Source: Cupriavidus taiwanensis (GTDB lineage Bacteria; Pseudomonadota; Gammaproteobacteria; Burkholderiales; Burkholderiaceae). From it: 64,000 bases of DNA. Within the stretch, counting starts at the first letter, position 1. Every line of letters starts with the position of its first letter. The notes under the pieces were generated by a model. It was not told the origin of the DNA and ran no database searches. It worked only from the letters and a program-made list of their open reading frames with translations. The stretch covers positions 2,433,301 through 2,497,300 of the forward strand of contig NZ_LT984804.1 in the NCBI RefSeq assembly GCF_900250115.1, read 5' to 3'. Below, one piece after another: positions 33,271 to 42,900 of this stretch. The translations under genes and the position numbers were made by a program.

Positions 33271-34191
33271 TCACCCGCCGCGGAGTTGCTCCCACGGCGG
33301 GTTGTCGCCGAAGCGCTCGGCCAGGAAATCGACGAAGGCACGCACGCGCGGCGGCACCAGCCGCCGCTGCGGCATCACCGCGTAGATGCCGGTGTCCGCC
33401 AGCGGGTAGTCGGGCAGCACCTGCACCAGCCGGCCGGCCTGCAGGTCGGCGCAGACATGCCAGGCCGAATGCAGCGCGATGCCGAAGCCGGCCAGCGCCG
33501 CGTCGGACAGCAGCTCGCCGGTATTGGCCTCGATCCGGCCGCGCACGCGCACGGCAATCTCGCCGCCGGCGCCATCGCCCAGCCGCCATACATCCTGCCG
33601 TCCCTGGCTGCCCACCAGCAGCAGGCAATCGTGCCGCGCCAGGTCCTGCGGCGTGCGCGGCGTGCCGCGCCGGCGCAGGTAGTCGGGCGACGCGCACAGC
33701 AGCCGCCGGTTGTTGGCCAACCGGCGTGCGACCAGCGCCGAGTCGTCGAGCGCGCCGATGCGGATCGCCAGGTCGAAGCCCGCGCTGACCAGGTCCAGCA
33801 CGTGGTCGCTCAGGTTGACGCTGAGCGATACCCCGGGATGTTGCCCCAGGAATTCCGGCAGCAGCGGCGAGACGTAAAGCCGCCCGAACGACGACGACGT
33901 GGTCACCCGCAAGGTGCCGGTGATGCCGGTGCCGGCCTGCCGCAACGACGCCCCCAGCGCCTCGAGGTCGTCCACCAGCGCGCGTCCCTGCTCGGCCAGC
34001 ACCGCGCCCTCCGGGGTGGCGTGCAGGCGCCGCGTGGTGCGATGCAACAGGCGCACCCCAAGTTCGCGTTCCAGCCGCTGCAGCCGCTGGCTCGCCACCG
34101 CCACCGACAGGTCCAGGCTGCGCGCCGCGGCACTGATCGAGCCCAGGTCGAGCACCCGCAGAAACAGGCCAATATCGCCGATCCGGTCCAT
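33271..34191 (-). CDS. LysR-family regulator
   Basis: A 306-residue LysR protein. HTH: LGSISAAARSLDLSVAVASQRLQRLERELGVRLLHRTTRRLHATPEG; effector domain from LRVTTSSSFGRLYVSPLLPEF onward with the DLAIRIGALDDSALVARRLANNRRLLCASPDYL block typical of the DmlR-like subgroup. Start ATG 34191. It is divergent from an MFS efflux gene about 105 bases away and most likely controls it. Confidence 0.9.
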   Translation of the reverse strand: MDRIGDIGLFLRVLDLGSISAAARSLDLSVAVASQRLQRLERELGVRLLHRTTRRLHATPEGAVLAEQGRALVDDLEALGASLRQAGTGITGTLRVTTSSSFGRLYVSPLLPEFLGQHPGVSLSVNLSDHVLDLVSAGFDLAIRIGALDDSALVARRLANNRRLLCASPDYLRRRGTPRTPQDLARHDCLLLVGSQGRQDVWRLGDGAGGEIAVRVRGRIEANTGELLSDAALAGFGIALHSAWHVCADLQAGRLVQVLPDYPLADTGIYAVMPQRRLVPPRVRAFVDFLAERFGDNPPWEQLRGG

Positions 34192-34297
34192 GATTATCAA
34201 TTTTTCATTGAAACTGATTATAGATCATGCCGGTTTTTGCTGAAGCCGAAAAGGTCCAGACTGCGGGCTTCGTCCTCCCTTGCGCCCTTTTCCGACC

Positions 34298-35527
34298 ATG
34301 GCTTCCCCTCGCTCCACCCTCGCCGCTCCCGCACCGGCCCGGCTGCCGATGGCGTTGTACGCGCTGACCGCCGGTTCGTTCGGCATCGGCTGCGCCGAAT
34401 TCGTGATCATGGGCCTGCTGCTGCAGGTCGCCGCCGACCTGCAGGTGACCATCGCCGCGGCCGGCATGCTCGTCTCCGGCTACGCCCTGGGCGTGTTCGC
34501 CGGCGCGCCGGTGCTGACGCTGCTGACGCGCCGCATGCCACGCAAGGCCGTGCTGCTGGCGCTGATGGTGATCTATACCGTCGGCAACGCCGCCTGCGCG
34601 CTGGCGCCCGACTACACCACGCTGATGATCGCGCGCGTGCTGACCTCGCTCACCCATGGCACCTTCTTCGGCGTCGGCGCCGTGGTCGCGACCGGGCTGG
34701 TGCCGGAGGACCGCCGTGCCTCGGCGATTTCCGTGATGTTCTCCGGCCTGACCCTGGCCACGCTGCTGGGCATGCCCGCCGGCGCCTGGCTGGGCCTGCA
34801 CCTGGGCTGGCGCTCGACCTTCTGGGCCATGACGCTGGTCGGCCTGCTGTCGCTCGCGGTGATCGCGCTGCTGGTGCAGAAGAGCCAGGACCACGGCGCG
34901 CGCGTGGCGCTGCGCGACGAACTGGCCACCATCGGCCGCCCGCAGGTGCTGCTGGGGCTGTTGATGACGGTGCTGCAGTCGATGGGGATCTTCGCCGTGA
35001 TCACCTACGTGCAGCCGCTGCTGACGCGCGTGTCCGGCTTTGGCGAGGCGGCGGTATCGCCGATCCTGCTGCTGTTCGGCGCCGGCATGATCGTCGGCAA
35101 CGTGCTCGGCGGCCGCCTTGCCGACCGCGCCCCGACGCGCGCGGTGCTGGGTACGCTGGCGGCGCTGACACTGGTGCTGGCGGCGATGACGCTGGCGATC
35201 CACAGCCAGGTGCTGGTGGCGGCCTTCGTCGGCATCCTCGGCGTCGCGGCCTTTGCCACGGTGTCGCCGCTGCAGCTGCGCGTGCTGCGCCACGCCCGCG
35301 GCGCCGGCGAGAACCTGGCATCGAGCTTCAATATCGCCGCGTTCAACCTGGGCAACGGCCTGGGCGCGTGGCTGGGCGGGGTGGTGGTCGATCACGGCCC
35401 GGGACTGACGGCACTGCCCTGGGTCGCGGCACTGGCGCCGATGGCGGCACTGGCGGTGGCATGGCTGAGCGTGAAGCTGGAACACGGCGCGCGCGCCCGC
35501 GCGCCAATGGCGCAGGCCTGCCCCTGA
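34298..35527 (+). CDS. MFS transporter, DHA1/AraJ-like efflux
   Basis: A 409-residue 12-helix major facilitator. The entry helix LPMALYALTAGSFGIGCAEFVIMGLLLQVAADLQV and the loop RRMPRKAVLLALM are characteristic of the arabinose-polymer efflux/YdhP-like branch; LTSLTHGTFFGVGAVVATGLVPEDRRASAIS is the antiporter-type motif C region. It likely expels a sugar-like or drug-like compound. ATG 34298 begins the protein; a TTG six codons upstream is less likely. Divergent from the LysR gene. Confidence 0.87.
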   Translation: MASPRSTLAAPAPARLPMALYALTAGSFGIGCAEFVIMGLLLQVAADLQVTIAAAGMLVSGYALGVFAGAPVLTLLTRRMPRKAVLLALMVIYTVGNAACALAPDYTTLMIARVLTSLTHGTFFGVGAVVATGLVPEDRRASAISVMFSGLTLATLLGMPAGAWLGLHLGWRSTFWAMTLVGLLSLAVIALLVQKSQDHGARVALRDELATIGRPQVLLGLLMTVLQSMGIFAVITYVQPLLTRVSGFGEAAVSPILLLFGAGMIVGNVLGGRLADRAPTRAVLGTLAALTLVLAAMTLAIHSQVLVAAFVGILGVAAFATVSPLQLRVLRHARGAGENLASSFNIAAFNLGNGLGAWLGGVVVDHGPGLTALPWVAALAPMAALAVAWLSVKLEHGARARAPMAQACP

Positions 35528-35544
35528 GCGCCCGCGCGAACTCG

Positions 35545-36771
35545 TCAGCCCGGCTTGCCGTCCACGCGCGGACGCATCAGCCGCGGCGCATACGTCAGCG
35601 CATAGAGCCCGAAGCCGGCTACCCAGCACGCCCCCGCGCCCCATACCCAATGCAGGTAGCCGGCGGGCCAGGCGATCGGCCCGAACACCCGCAACACCGC
35701 CGCCGCGGCCACCAGCCAGTACGCCGCGGTCTCGGCGCGGCCGGCCACCAGCATGCGGCCGGTGTGGCCCAGCGCCGTGCGGGTGATCATGGCGATGATC
35801 GCCACGCCGAGCACCCCCACCGTGAATGCGTGCGTCGCCAGCCCGGCCATGACCAGCCCGAGCGCGCCGAGCGCCTGCAGCAGCAGTGCCAGCGGCAGCC
35901 ACGCGTAGGCCAGGTGCAGCACCCACAGGATCGGCCGGTTGCCGACCGCATGGCCGCGCCACCCCGCCACGCGCGCGCCCAGCACCAGCGCGGCCAGCAG
36001 CGACAGCGCCGCCGCCAGCCATCCGGGCAGCGGCAGCAGACCGGCCGCCAGCCCCAGCACGGCCGCGGGAATCACCAGGCGGTCCACCTGCCGGTTCTGG
36101 CGCAGCCGGAAGCCGGGAATCGCGTTGGTGGTGAACATCGGGATCACGCGCCCGCCGATCACCACCACGAACAGCGTCACCAGGGCTACGCCGGCGCGGC
36201 AGGCCAGCATCGCGCCGGCGTCGTGGCCGCGCGCCTGCAGCCACAGGCTGGCGATATCGGCCAGCGCCAGCAGCCATAGCGCGAGCGCCAGCGGATAGTT
36301 GCGGCGGTTGCCGCCGCGCACCAGCGTGCGCGTAAAGGCCAGCGCCGCCAGCGGCAGGAAGGCGGCTTCGATGGGAAAGGCAACGGTGCCAGGCGCCACC
36401 CACAGGCCCACGCGTCCGGCCAGCCACAGCCCGAACAGCACGGCCAGCGCCGCGCCGGTCGGCGTCGGCTGCCCGGTCCAGGCACGTCCCGCCGTGAACA
36501 GGAATCCCACCACGATCGCCGCGGCAAAGCCGAACACCATTTCGTGCGCGTGCCAGAACATCGCCGCCAGCGCCGGTGCCGGGCCGGCCGCCTGCATGCC
36601 CGCCAGCATGGCCGACCACGCCGCGATTGCCAGCGCGGCAAACACCGCGCCGCCCAGGTAGAACGGCCGGAACCCCAGTGCAAACAGGGCAAAGCCACGT
36701 GGCGGCGGCCCTGGCGGGGCGTTGCCGGAAGGCGGCGTGCGCCGCGCGGGAAGGATGGGAATGGTGTCCAT
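35545..36771 (-). CDS. nnrS: NnrS family membrane protein (NO stress)
   Basis: A 408-residue haem- and copper-containing membrane protein of the NnrS family, linked to protection from nitric oxide and usually controlled by FNR/Nnr/NsrR regulators. The signature FWHAHEMVFGFAAAIVVGFLFTAGRAWTGQPTPTG is clear, as are VVVIGGRVIPMFTTNAIPGFR and AFTVGVLGVAIIAMITRTALGHTGR. About 12 helices. Start ATG 36771; the frame continues upstream to 37056 through the narK1 start and is not coding there. It is divergent from narK1, so NO defence sits directly beside nitrate respiration. I saw no good FNR box in the 230-base divergent region. Confidence 0.9.
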   Translation of the reverse strand: MDTIPILPARRTPPSGNAPPGPPPRGFALFALGFRPFYLGGAVFAALAIAAWSAMLAGMQAAGPAPALAAMFWHAHEMVFGFAAAIVVGFLFTAGRAWTGQPTPTGAALAVLFGLWLAGRVGLWVAPGTVAFPIEAAFLPLAALAFTRTLVRGGNRRNYPLALALWLLALADIASLWLQARGHDAGAMLACRAGVALVTLFVVVIGGRVIPMFTTNAIPGFRLRQNRQVDRLVIPAAVLGLAAGLLPLPGWLAAALSLLAALVLGARVAGWRGHAVGNRPILWVLHLAYAWLPLALLLQALGALGLVMAGLATHAFTVGVLGVAIIAMITRTALGHTGRMLVAGRAETAAYWLVAAAAVLRVFGPIAWPAGYLHWVWGAGACWVAGFGLYALTYAPRLMRPRVDGKPG

Positions 36772-37001
36772 GGCGAGAACAATGAGGGCGTGGCGCGGGG
36801 TTCGCCGCGGCGGCGCCAAGCGATGCGCCGCATGTGGTCCCCACGATAGCACCGCCGCCGCGCCGGCGACCTCCCCCGGTAGAACTACTTCCAAAGGCAG
36901 TCGGCGCGCGCGCCCGCGCTGTGCTCCCGGCGAATAGGCAGCACCAGCGCCCGCCCCTACTCTGGCATCACCCCCGCCAAAGTTGACACAGGAGCATGGC
37001 C

Positions 37002-38282
37002 ATGGCCACCCAACCCCGCGCGCCGGACCCGATCCCGCCCGGCGCCGCAATGACACTGGCGTCCAGTACTTTTGCCTTCACCATCTGTTTTGCCGTATGG
37101 ATGCTGTTCGCGGTCCTCGGCATTCCCCTCAAGCAACAACTCGGCCTCAACGACACCGAATTCGGCCTGCTCGCCGCCACCCCGGTGCTGAGCGGCTCGC
37201 TGATCCGCGTGCCGCTGGGGTTGTGGACCGACCGCTTCGGCGGCCGCATCGTGTTCTTCGTGCTGATGCTGGCCACCGTGGTGCCGATCTGGCTGATCTC
37301 GTACGCGACCACGCTGTGGCAGCTGCTGGTGCTGGGGCTGTTCGTCGGCCTGGCGGGCGGCTCGTTCTCGGTGGGCACGCCCTACGTGGCGCGCTGGTTC
37401 CCGCGCTCGCGCCAGGGACTGGCGATGGGCATCTTCGGCGCCGGCAACTCGGGGGCAGCGCTGACCAAGTTCGTCGCGCCGGCGCTGATCCTGGCGGCCG
37501 GCACCTGGACCATCGTGCCGCGCGTGTATTCGGTGGCGATGCTGGCGACCGCGCTGCTGTTCTGGGTGTTCTCGCGCAGCAACCCGGCGCACATGGTCAA
37601 GTCCAGCGTCGGCTGGCGCGAGCAGCTGGCGGTGATGCGCGACCCGCGCGTGTGGCGCTACTCGCAGTACTACTCGGTGGTGTTCGGCGGCTATGTCGGC
37701 CTGTCGCTGTGGATGACCAAGTACTACATCGGCGAGTACGGCTTCGACATCAAGACCGCCGCCTTCCTGGCCGCCTGCTTCTCGCTGCCGGGCGGCGTGC
37801 TGCGCGCGATCGGCGGCTGGATCTCCGACCGCTACGGCGCACACCGCACCACCTGGTGGGTGATGTGGGTGAGCTGGGTCGGCTTTTTCCTGCTGAGCTA
37901 TCCGCAGACCGACTTCATCGTCCAGACCACCAGTGGCCCGCAAGGATTCCGCATCGCGCTGACGCCCACGGTATTCACCTTCCTGCTGTTCGTGGTCGGC
38001 ATCGCCTTCGCCATCGGCAAGGCCTCGGTGTTCAAGTTCATCTCCAACGACTTCACCCACAACATCGGCGCGGTCTCCGGTGTGGTGGGCCTGGCCGGCG
38101 GGCTGGGCGGCTTCGTGCTGCCGATCCTGTTCGGCATGCTGGCCGACCTGACCGGCATCCGCAGCAGCTGCTTCATGCTGATGTACGGCACCGTGTGCGT
38201 GAGCCTGGTGTGGATGCACTACAGCCACCGCGCCGAACGCCAGCGCAAGGCCCAGGCCGTCGGCCTGCCCCAGGCGGCCTGA
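37002..38282 (+). CDS. narK1: nitrate/nitrite transporter NarK1
   Basis: A 426-residue major facilitator of the nitrate/nitrite porter family. The nitrate signature is seen in GLAGGSFSVGTPYVARWFPRSRQGLAMGIFGAGNSGAALTKF and in VSGVVGLAGGLGGFVLPILFGMLADLTG. NarK1-type proteins are thought to be nitrate/H+ symporters that start nitrate entry. Start at ATG 37002, seven bases after AGGAGC; the ATG at 36996 overlaps the ribosome site. narK2 follows after 54 bases. In Paracoccus the two are fused; here they are separate genes. Confidence 0.9.
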   Translation: MATQPRAPDPIPPGAAMTLASSTFAFTICFAVWMLFAVLGIPLKQQLGLNDTEFGLLAATPVLSGSLIRVPLGLWTDRFGGRIVFFVLMLATVVPIWLISYATTLWQLLVLGLFVGLAGGSFSVGTPYVARWFPRSRQGLAMGIFGAGNSGAALTKFVAPALILAAGTWTIVPRVYSVAMLATALLFWVFSRSNPAHMVKSSVGWREQLAVMRDPRVWRYSQYYSVVFGGYVGLSLWMTKYYIGEYGFDIKTAAFLAACFSLPGGVLRAIGGWISDRYGAHRTTWWVMWVSWVGFFLLSYPQTDFIVQTTSGPQGFRIALTPTVFTFLLFVVGIAFAIGKASVFKFISNDFTHNIGAVSGVVGLAGGLGGFVLPILFGMLADLTGIRSSCFMLMYGTVCVSLVWMHYSHRAERQRKAQAVGLPQAA

Positions 38283-38336
38283 CGCGGCACCGACCCACGC
38301 GCGCCTCCGCGCATTCTTCATCAAGGCACACCGATC

Positions 38337-39722
38337 ATGACCTCATCCGTACTCACCCGCTGGGAGCCCGAGAACGTGGCATTCTGGCAAAGCGAGGGCG
38401 AGCGCATCGCCTACCGCAACCTGTGGATCTCGATCCCGGCGCTGATGCTGGCGTTCGTGGTCTGGATGCTGTGGAGCGTGGTCGCGGTCAACCTCGACCG
38501 CGCCGGCTTCCAGTTCACCAAGAACCAGTTGTTCTGGCTGACCGCGCTGCCGGCGCTGTCGGGCGCCACGCTGCGCATCTTCTATTCCTTCCTGGTGCCG
38601 GTGTTCGGCGGGCGCCGCTTCACCGCCATCTCCACCGCGCTGCTGCTGATCCCCGCGCTGGGGATGGGCTTCGCGCTGCGCGACCCGTCCACGGGCTATC
38701 CCACGCTGCTGGTGCTGGCGCTGCTGTGCGGCCTGGGCGGCGCCAACTTCAGTTCGTCGATGGCCAATATCAGCTTCTTCTTTCCCAAGGCGAAGAAGGG
38801 ACTGGCCACCGGGCTGAATGCCGGCATCGGCAACCTCGGCGTGTCGGTGGTGCAGTTCGTCACGCCGCTGGTGGTATCGCTGGCGGTGTTCGGCGCGCTC
38901 GGCGGCGAGCCGCAGCAATACCAGGCCAACGGCGCCACGCAGGACCTGTGGCTGCAGAACGCCGGCTTTATCTGGGTGCCGTTCATCGTGGTATCGGCGC
39001 TGGCGGCGTGGTTCGGCATGCATGACATCGCCGACGCCAAGGCCTCGTTCGCGGAACAGGCCGTGATCTTCAAGCGCAAGCACAACTGGCTGATGTGCTG
39101 GCTGTACGTGGGCACCTTCGGCTCGTTCATCGGCTTCTCGGCCGGGCTGGCGCTGCTGACCAAGTCGCAGTTCCCGGGCGTGAACCCCACCGCCTATGCC
39201 TTCCTGGGGCCGCTGGTCGGCGCGCTGACGCGTCCCGTGGGTGGCTGGATCTCCGACAAGCTCGGCGGCGCGCGCGTCACGCTGTGGACCTTTATCGGCA
39301 TGATCGCGGCGGTGTTCGCGGTGCTGGCGGCGCTGCCGCACGACGGCGCCGGCGGCGACTTCACGTACTTCCTCGCGGCCTTCATCGCACTGTTCGCGCT
39401 GACCGGCATCGGCAACGGCTCGACCTTCCGCATGATCCCGGTGATCTTCCTGACCGAGCGCCAGCGCGCCGCGCAGGGCAAGGGCGACGCCGCGCAACGC
39501 CAGGCGCTGCAGGAAGCCGGCAAGGAGTCCGCCGCGGTCCTGGGCTTTTCCGGCGCGATCGGTGCGTACGGCGGCTTCTTCATCCCCAAGAGCTTCGGCA
39601 CCTCGCTGGAGCTGACCGGTGCGCCCGACGCCGCGCTGTATTGCTTTATCGCCTTCTATGTCAGCTGCGTGCTGGTGACGTGGTGGTACTACGCGCGCCG
39701 CAACGCCCCCATGCCCTGCTGA
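38337..39722 (+). CDS. narK2: nitrate/nitrite antiporter NarK2
   Basis: A 461-residue NarK2-type facilitator, which exchanges external nitrate for internal nitrite. An N-terminal tail (MTSSVLTRWEPENVAFWQSEG) is followed by about 12 helices; LLCGLGGANFSSSMANISFFFPKAKKGLATGLNAGIGNLGVS and TGIGNGSTFRMIPVIF are the two nitrate-signature regions with the conserved Arg. SAGLALLTKSQFPGVNPTAYAFLGPLVGALTRPVGGWISDKLGG separates this type from NarK1. It is followed by a UUCG-capped hairpin and then narG, 188 bases on. Confidence 0.92.
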   Translation: MTSSVLTRWEPENVAFWQSEGERIAYRNLWISIPALMLAFVVWMLWSVVAVNLDRAGFQFTKNQLFWLTALPALSGATLRIFYSFLVPVFGGRRFTAISTALLLIPALGMGFALRDPSTGYPTLLVLALLCGLGGANFSSSMANISFFFPKAKKGLATGLNAGIGNLGVSVVQFVTPLVVSLAVFGALGGEPQQYQANGATQDLWLQNAGFIWVPFIVVSALAAWFGMHDIADAKASFAEQAVIFKRKHNWLMCWLYVGTFGSFIGFSAGLALLTKSQFPGVNPTAYAFLGPLVGALTRPVGGWISDKLGGARVTLWTFIGMIAAVFAVLAALPHDGAGGDFTYFLAAFIALFALTGIGNGSTFRMIPVIFLTERQRAAQGKGDAAQRQALQEAGKESAAVLGFSGAIGAYGGFFIPKSFGTSLELTGAPDAALYCFIAFYVSCVLVTWWYYARRNAPMPC

Positions 39723-39737
39723 AACCCCGTGCCGGCC

Positions 39738-39762
39738 GGACTAGTTCTTCGGAACTAGGTCC
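39738..39762 (+). promoter_or_regulatory. UUCG-capped hairpin between narK2 and narG
   Basis: CTAGTTC-TTCG-GAACTAG (39741-39758), with three more pairs below after one bulged G. The TTCG loop makes a very stable RNA hairpin. There is no T-run, so it more likely marks an mRNA processing or stability boundary between the transporter and reductase parts than a terminator. Confidence 0.5.
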
Positions 39763-39910
39763 GCGCCGCGCGCCTCCCCCGATCGCCACGCGGCGGCTGT
39801 TCCACCAGCGAATTGGCCGCCGCCCCGCTCCCCCATAAGCTCAAGGTGTCCCTGCAAACGCTCCCGCAATCCCCGGAGCGCCGCAGCAAAGCCTCGCGGA
39901 GAACAAGCAA

Positions 39911-42900
39911 ATGAGTCATTTCCTGGATCGACTGAAGTTCATGTCGCGCGTCAAGTCCACCTATGCGGACGGCCACGGCGCGGTGGTGAACGAAGACCGC
40001 AAGTGGGAAGACGGCTACCGCAGCCGCTGGCAGCACGACAAGATCGTGCGCTCCACCCACGGCGTGAACTGCACGGGTTCCTGCTCCTGGAAGGTCTACG
40101 TCAAGAACGGCCTGATTACCTGGGAAACGCAGCAGACCGACTACCCGCGCACGCGCCCGGACCTGCCCAACCACGAGCCGCGCGGCTGTCCGCGCGGCGC
40201 CTCGTACAGCTGGTACGTCTACTCCGCCCAGCGAGTCAAGTACCCGATGATCCGCGGCCGCCTGATGGAGATGTGGCGCGAGGCCCGCAAGACTATGGAC
40301 CCGGTCGCCGCCTGGGCATCGATCAGCCAGGATCCGAAGAAGGCGGCGCGTTACAAGAGCGTGCGCGGCCAGGGCGGCTTTGTGCGCGCCGACTGGAACA
40401 CCGCCACCGAAATGATCGCCGCGGCCAACGCCTTCACCGTGAAGAAGTTCGGCCCGGACCGCGTGATCGGCTTCTCGCCGATCCCGGCGATGTCGATGGT
40501 CTCGTATGCCGCCGGCGCGCGCTACCTGAGCCTGCTCGGCGGCGCCTGCCTGTCGTTCTACGATTGGTACTGCGACCTGCCGCCGGCCAGCCCGCAGATC
40601 TGGGGCGAACAAACCGACGTGCCCGAATCGGCCGACTGGTACAACTCCACCTACCTGATGGTGTGGGGCTCCAACGTGCCGCAGACGCGCACGCCTGACG
40701 CGCACTTCTACACCGAAGTCCGCTACAAGGGCACCAAGACCGTCGCGGTCTCGTCCGACTTCGGCGAGATGGTCAAGTTCGGCGATATCTGGCTGGCGCC
40801 GAAGCAAGGCACCGATGCCGCGCTGGCGATGGCCATGGGCCACGTGGTGCTGAAGGAATTCCACGCCAGCGGCAAGTCCGCCTACTTCCGCGACTACATC
40901 AGGCAGTACACCGACATGCCTATGCTGGTGCTGCTGCGCCAGAACCAGGACAACGGCGATACGCTGGTCCCCGACCACTTCCTGCGCGCCTCGCACCTGG
41001 CCGACAACCTCGGCGAAGCCAACCATCCCGAGTGGAAGACGCTGCAGATCGACGACGCCACCGGCGAGATCGTCGCACCCAACGGCTCGATCGGCTTCCG
41101 CTGGGGCGAGGCCGCGCACAACGGCGGCGAAAAGGTAGGCCGCTGGAACCTGGAGATGAAGGACGGCGGCAGCGGCCGCACGGTCGAGCCGCGCCTGTCG
41201 CTGGTCGGCAACGGCGACGAAGTGGTGGAGGTCGGCTTCCCCTACTTCGGCGGCGAACACGACGAACTGCTGCGCCGCCGCGTGCCGGCACGCCGCATCA
41301 CCCTGGCCGACGGCAGCAGCGCGCTGGTGGCAACCGTCTATGACCTGCAGATGGCCAACTACGGCGTCGACCAGGGCCTGGGCGGCGCCAATGTGGCGAC
41401 GTCGTATGAAGACGACGTGCCCTACACCCCGGCCTGGCAGGAAAAGCACACCTCCGTGCCGGCCCGCCTGGTGGTCCAGGTGGCGCGCGAGTTCGCCGAC
41501 AACGCCGACCGCACGCAAGGCAAGAGCATGGTGATCGTCGGTGCCGCGCTGAACCACTGGTACCACAACGACATGATCTACCGCGGCATCATCAACCTGC
41601 TGATGATGTGCGGCTGCATCGGCAAGAGCGGCGGCGGCTGGGCCCACTACGTCGGCCAGGAAAAGCTGCGCCCGCAGTTCGGCTGGGCTCCGCTGGCATT
41701 CGGCCTGGACTGGTCGCGCCCGCCGCGCCAGATGAACGGCACCTCGTTCTTCTACAACCACACCAGCCAGTGGCGCCACGAGAAGCTGGGCGTCGACGAG
41801 ATCCTGTCGCCGACCGCCGACCGCAAGCGCTATGACGGCATGTCGCTGCTGGACCTGAACGCCAAGTCGGAGCGCATGGGCTGGCTGCCGTCGGCGCCGC
41901 AGCTCGGCAGCAATCCGCTCGACGTGGCCGACGCGGCCGAGCAGGCCGGCAAGGACCCGGTGGCCTACACCGTCGAGCAGCTGAAGTCGGGTGCCTTGCA
42001 GTTTGCCTGCGATGATCCGGACAATCCCGCCAACTTCCCGCGCAACATGTTCGTGTGGCGCTCCAACATCCTGGGCAGCTCTGGCAAGGGACATGAATAT
42101 TTCCTGAAGTACCTGCTCGGCACGCAGAACGCCGTGTTCGGCGACGAAAACGATGCGATCACGCCGAGCGAAGTCAACGTGCGCCCGGCCGCCGAAGGCA
42201 AGCTCGACCTGCTGACCGTGCTGGACTTCCGCATGAGCACCACCTGCCTGTATGGCGACATCGTGCTGCCGACGGCAACCTGGTACGAGAAGGACGACCT
42301 CAACACGTCCGACATGCACCCCTTTATCCACCCGCTGTCCGAAGCCGTGCAGCCGCTGTGGGAAAGCAAGACCGACTGGGAAATCTACAAGGCCATCGCG
42401 AAGAAGTTCAGCGAGATTGCCGGGCCGTACCTGGGCACGCGCAAGGACCTGGTCTGCACGCCGCTGCTGCACGACACCCCGGGCGAACTGGGCCAGCCGT
42501 TCGAGCCCAAGGACTGGAAAGCCGGCGAGTGCGACCTGATCCCGGGCAAGACCGCGCCGTCGATGACGGTGGTGGAACGCAACTACGCGGACATCTACAA
42601 GAAATTCACCTCGATCGGCCCGCTGCTCGACAAGCTCGGCAATGGCGGCAAGGGCATCAACTGGAACACCCGGCATGAGGTGAAGGAAATCGGCGACCTG
42701 AGCCACACGGTGACGGAACCCGGCGTGAGCCAGGGCCGCCCGAAGCTCGAAACGGCGATCGATGCCGCCGAGATGATCCTGACCTTCGCGCCCGAAACCA
42801 ACGGCCACGTCGCCGTCAAGGCGTGGGAAGCGCTGTCGAAGATCACCGGGCGCGACCACACCCACCTGGCCGAAGGGCGCGAGCACGACAAGATCCGCTT

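Noticed and set aside
36772..37001. FNR box or NarL sites in the nnrS/narK1 divergent region
   Set aside because: No TTGAT-N4-ATCAA-like sequence with fewer than three mismatches, and the TACTTCC and TACTCTG heptamers do not fit TACYYMT. Control of nar could still act from weaker sites.
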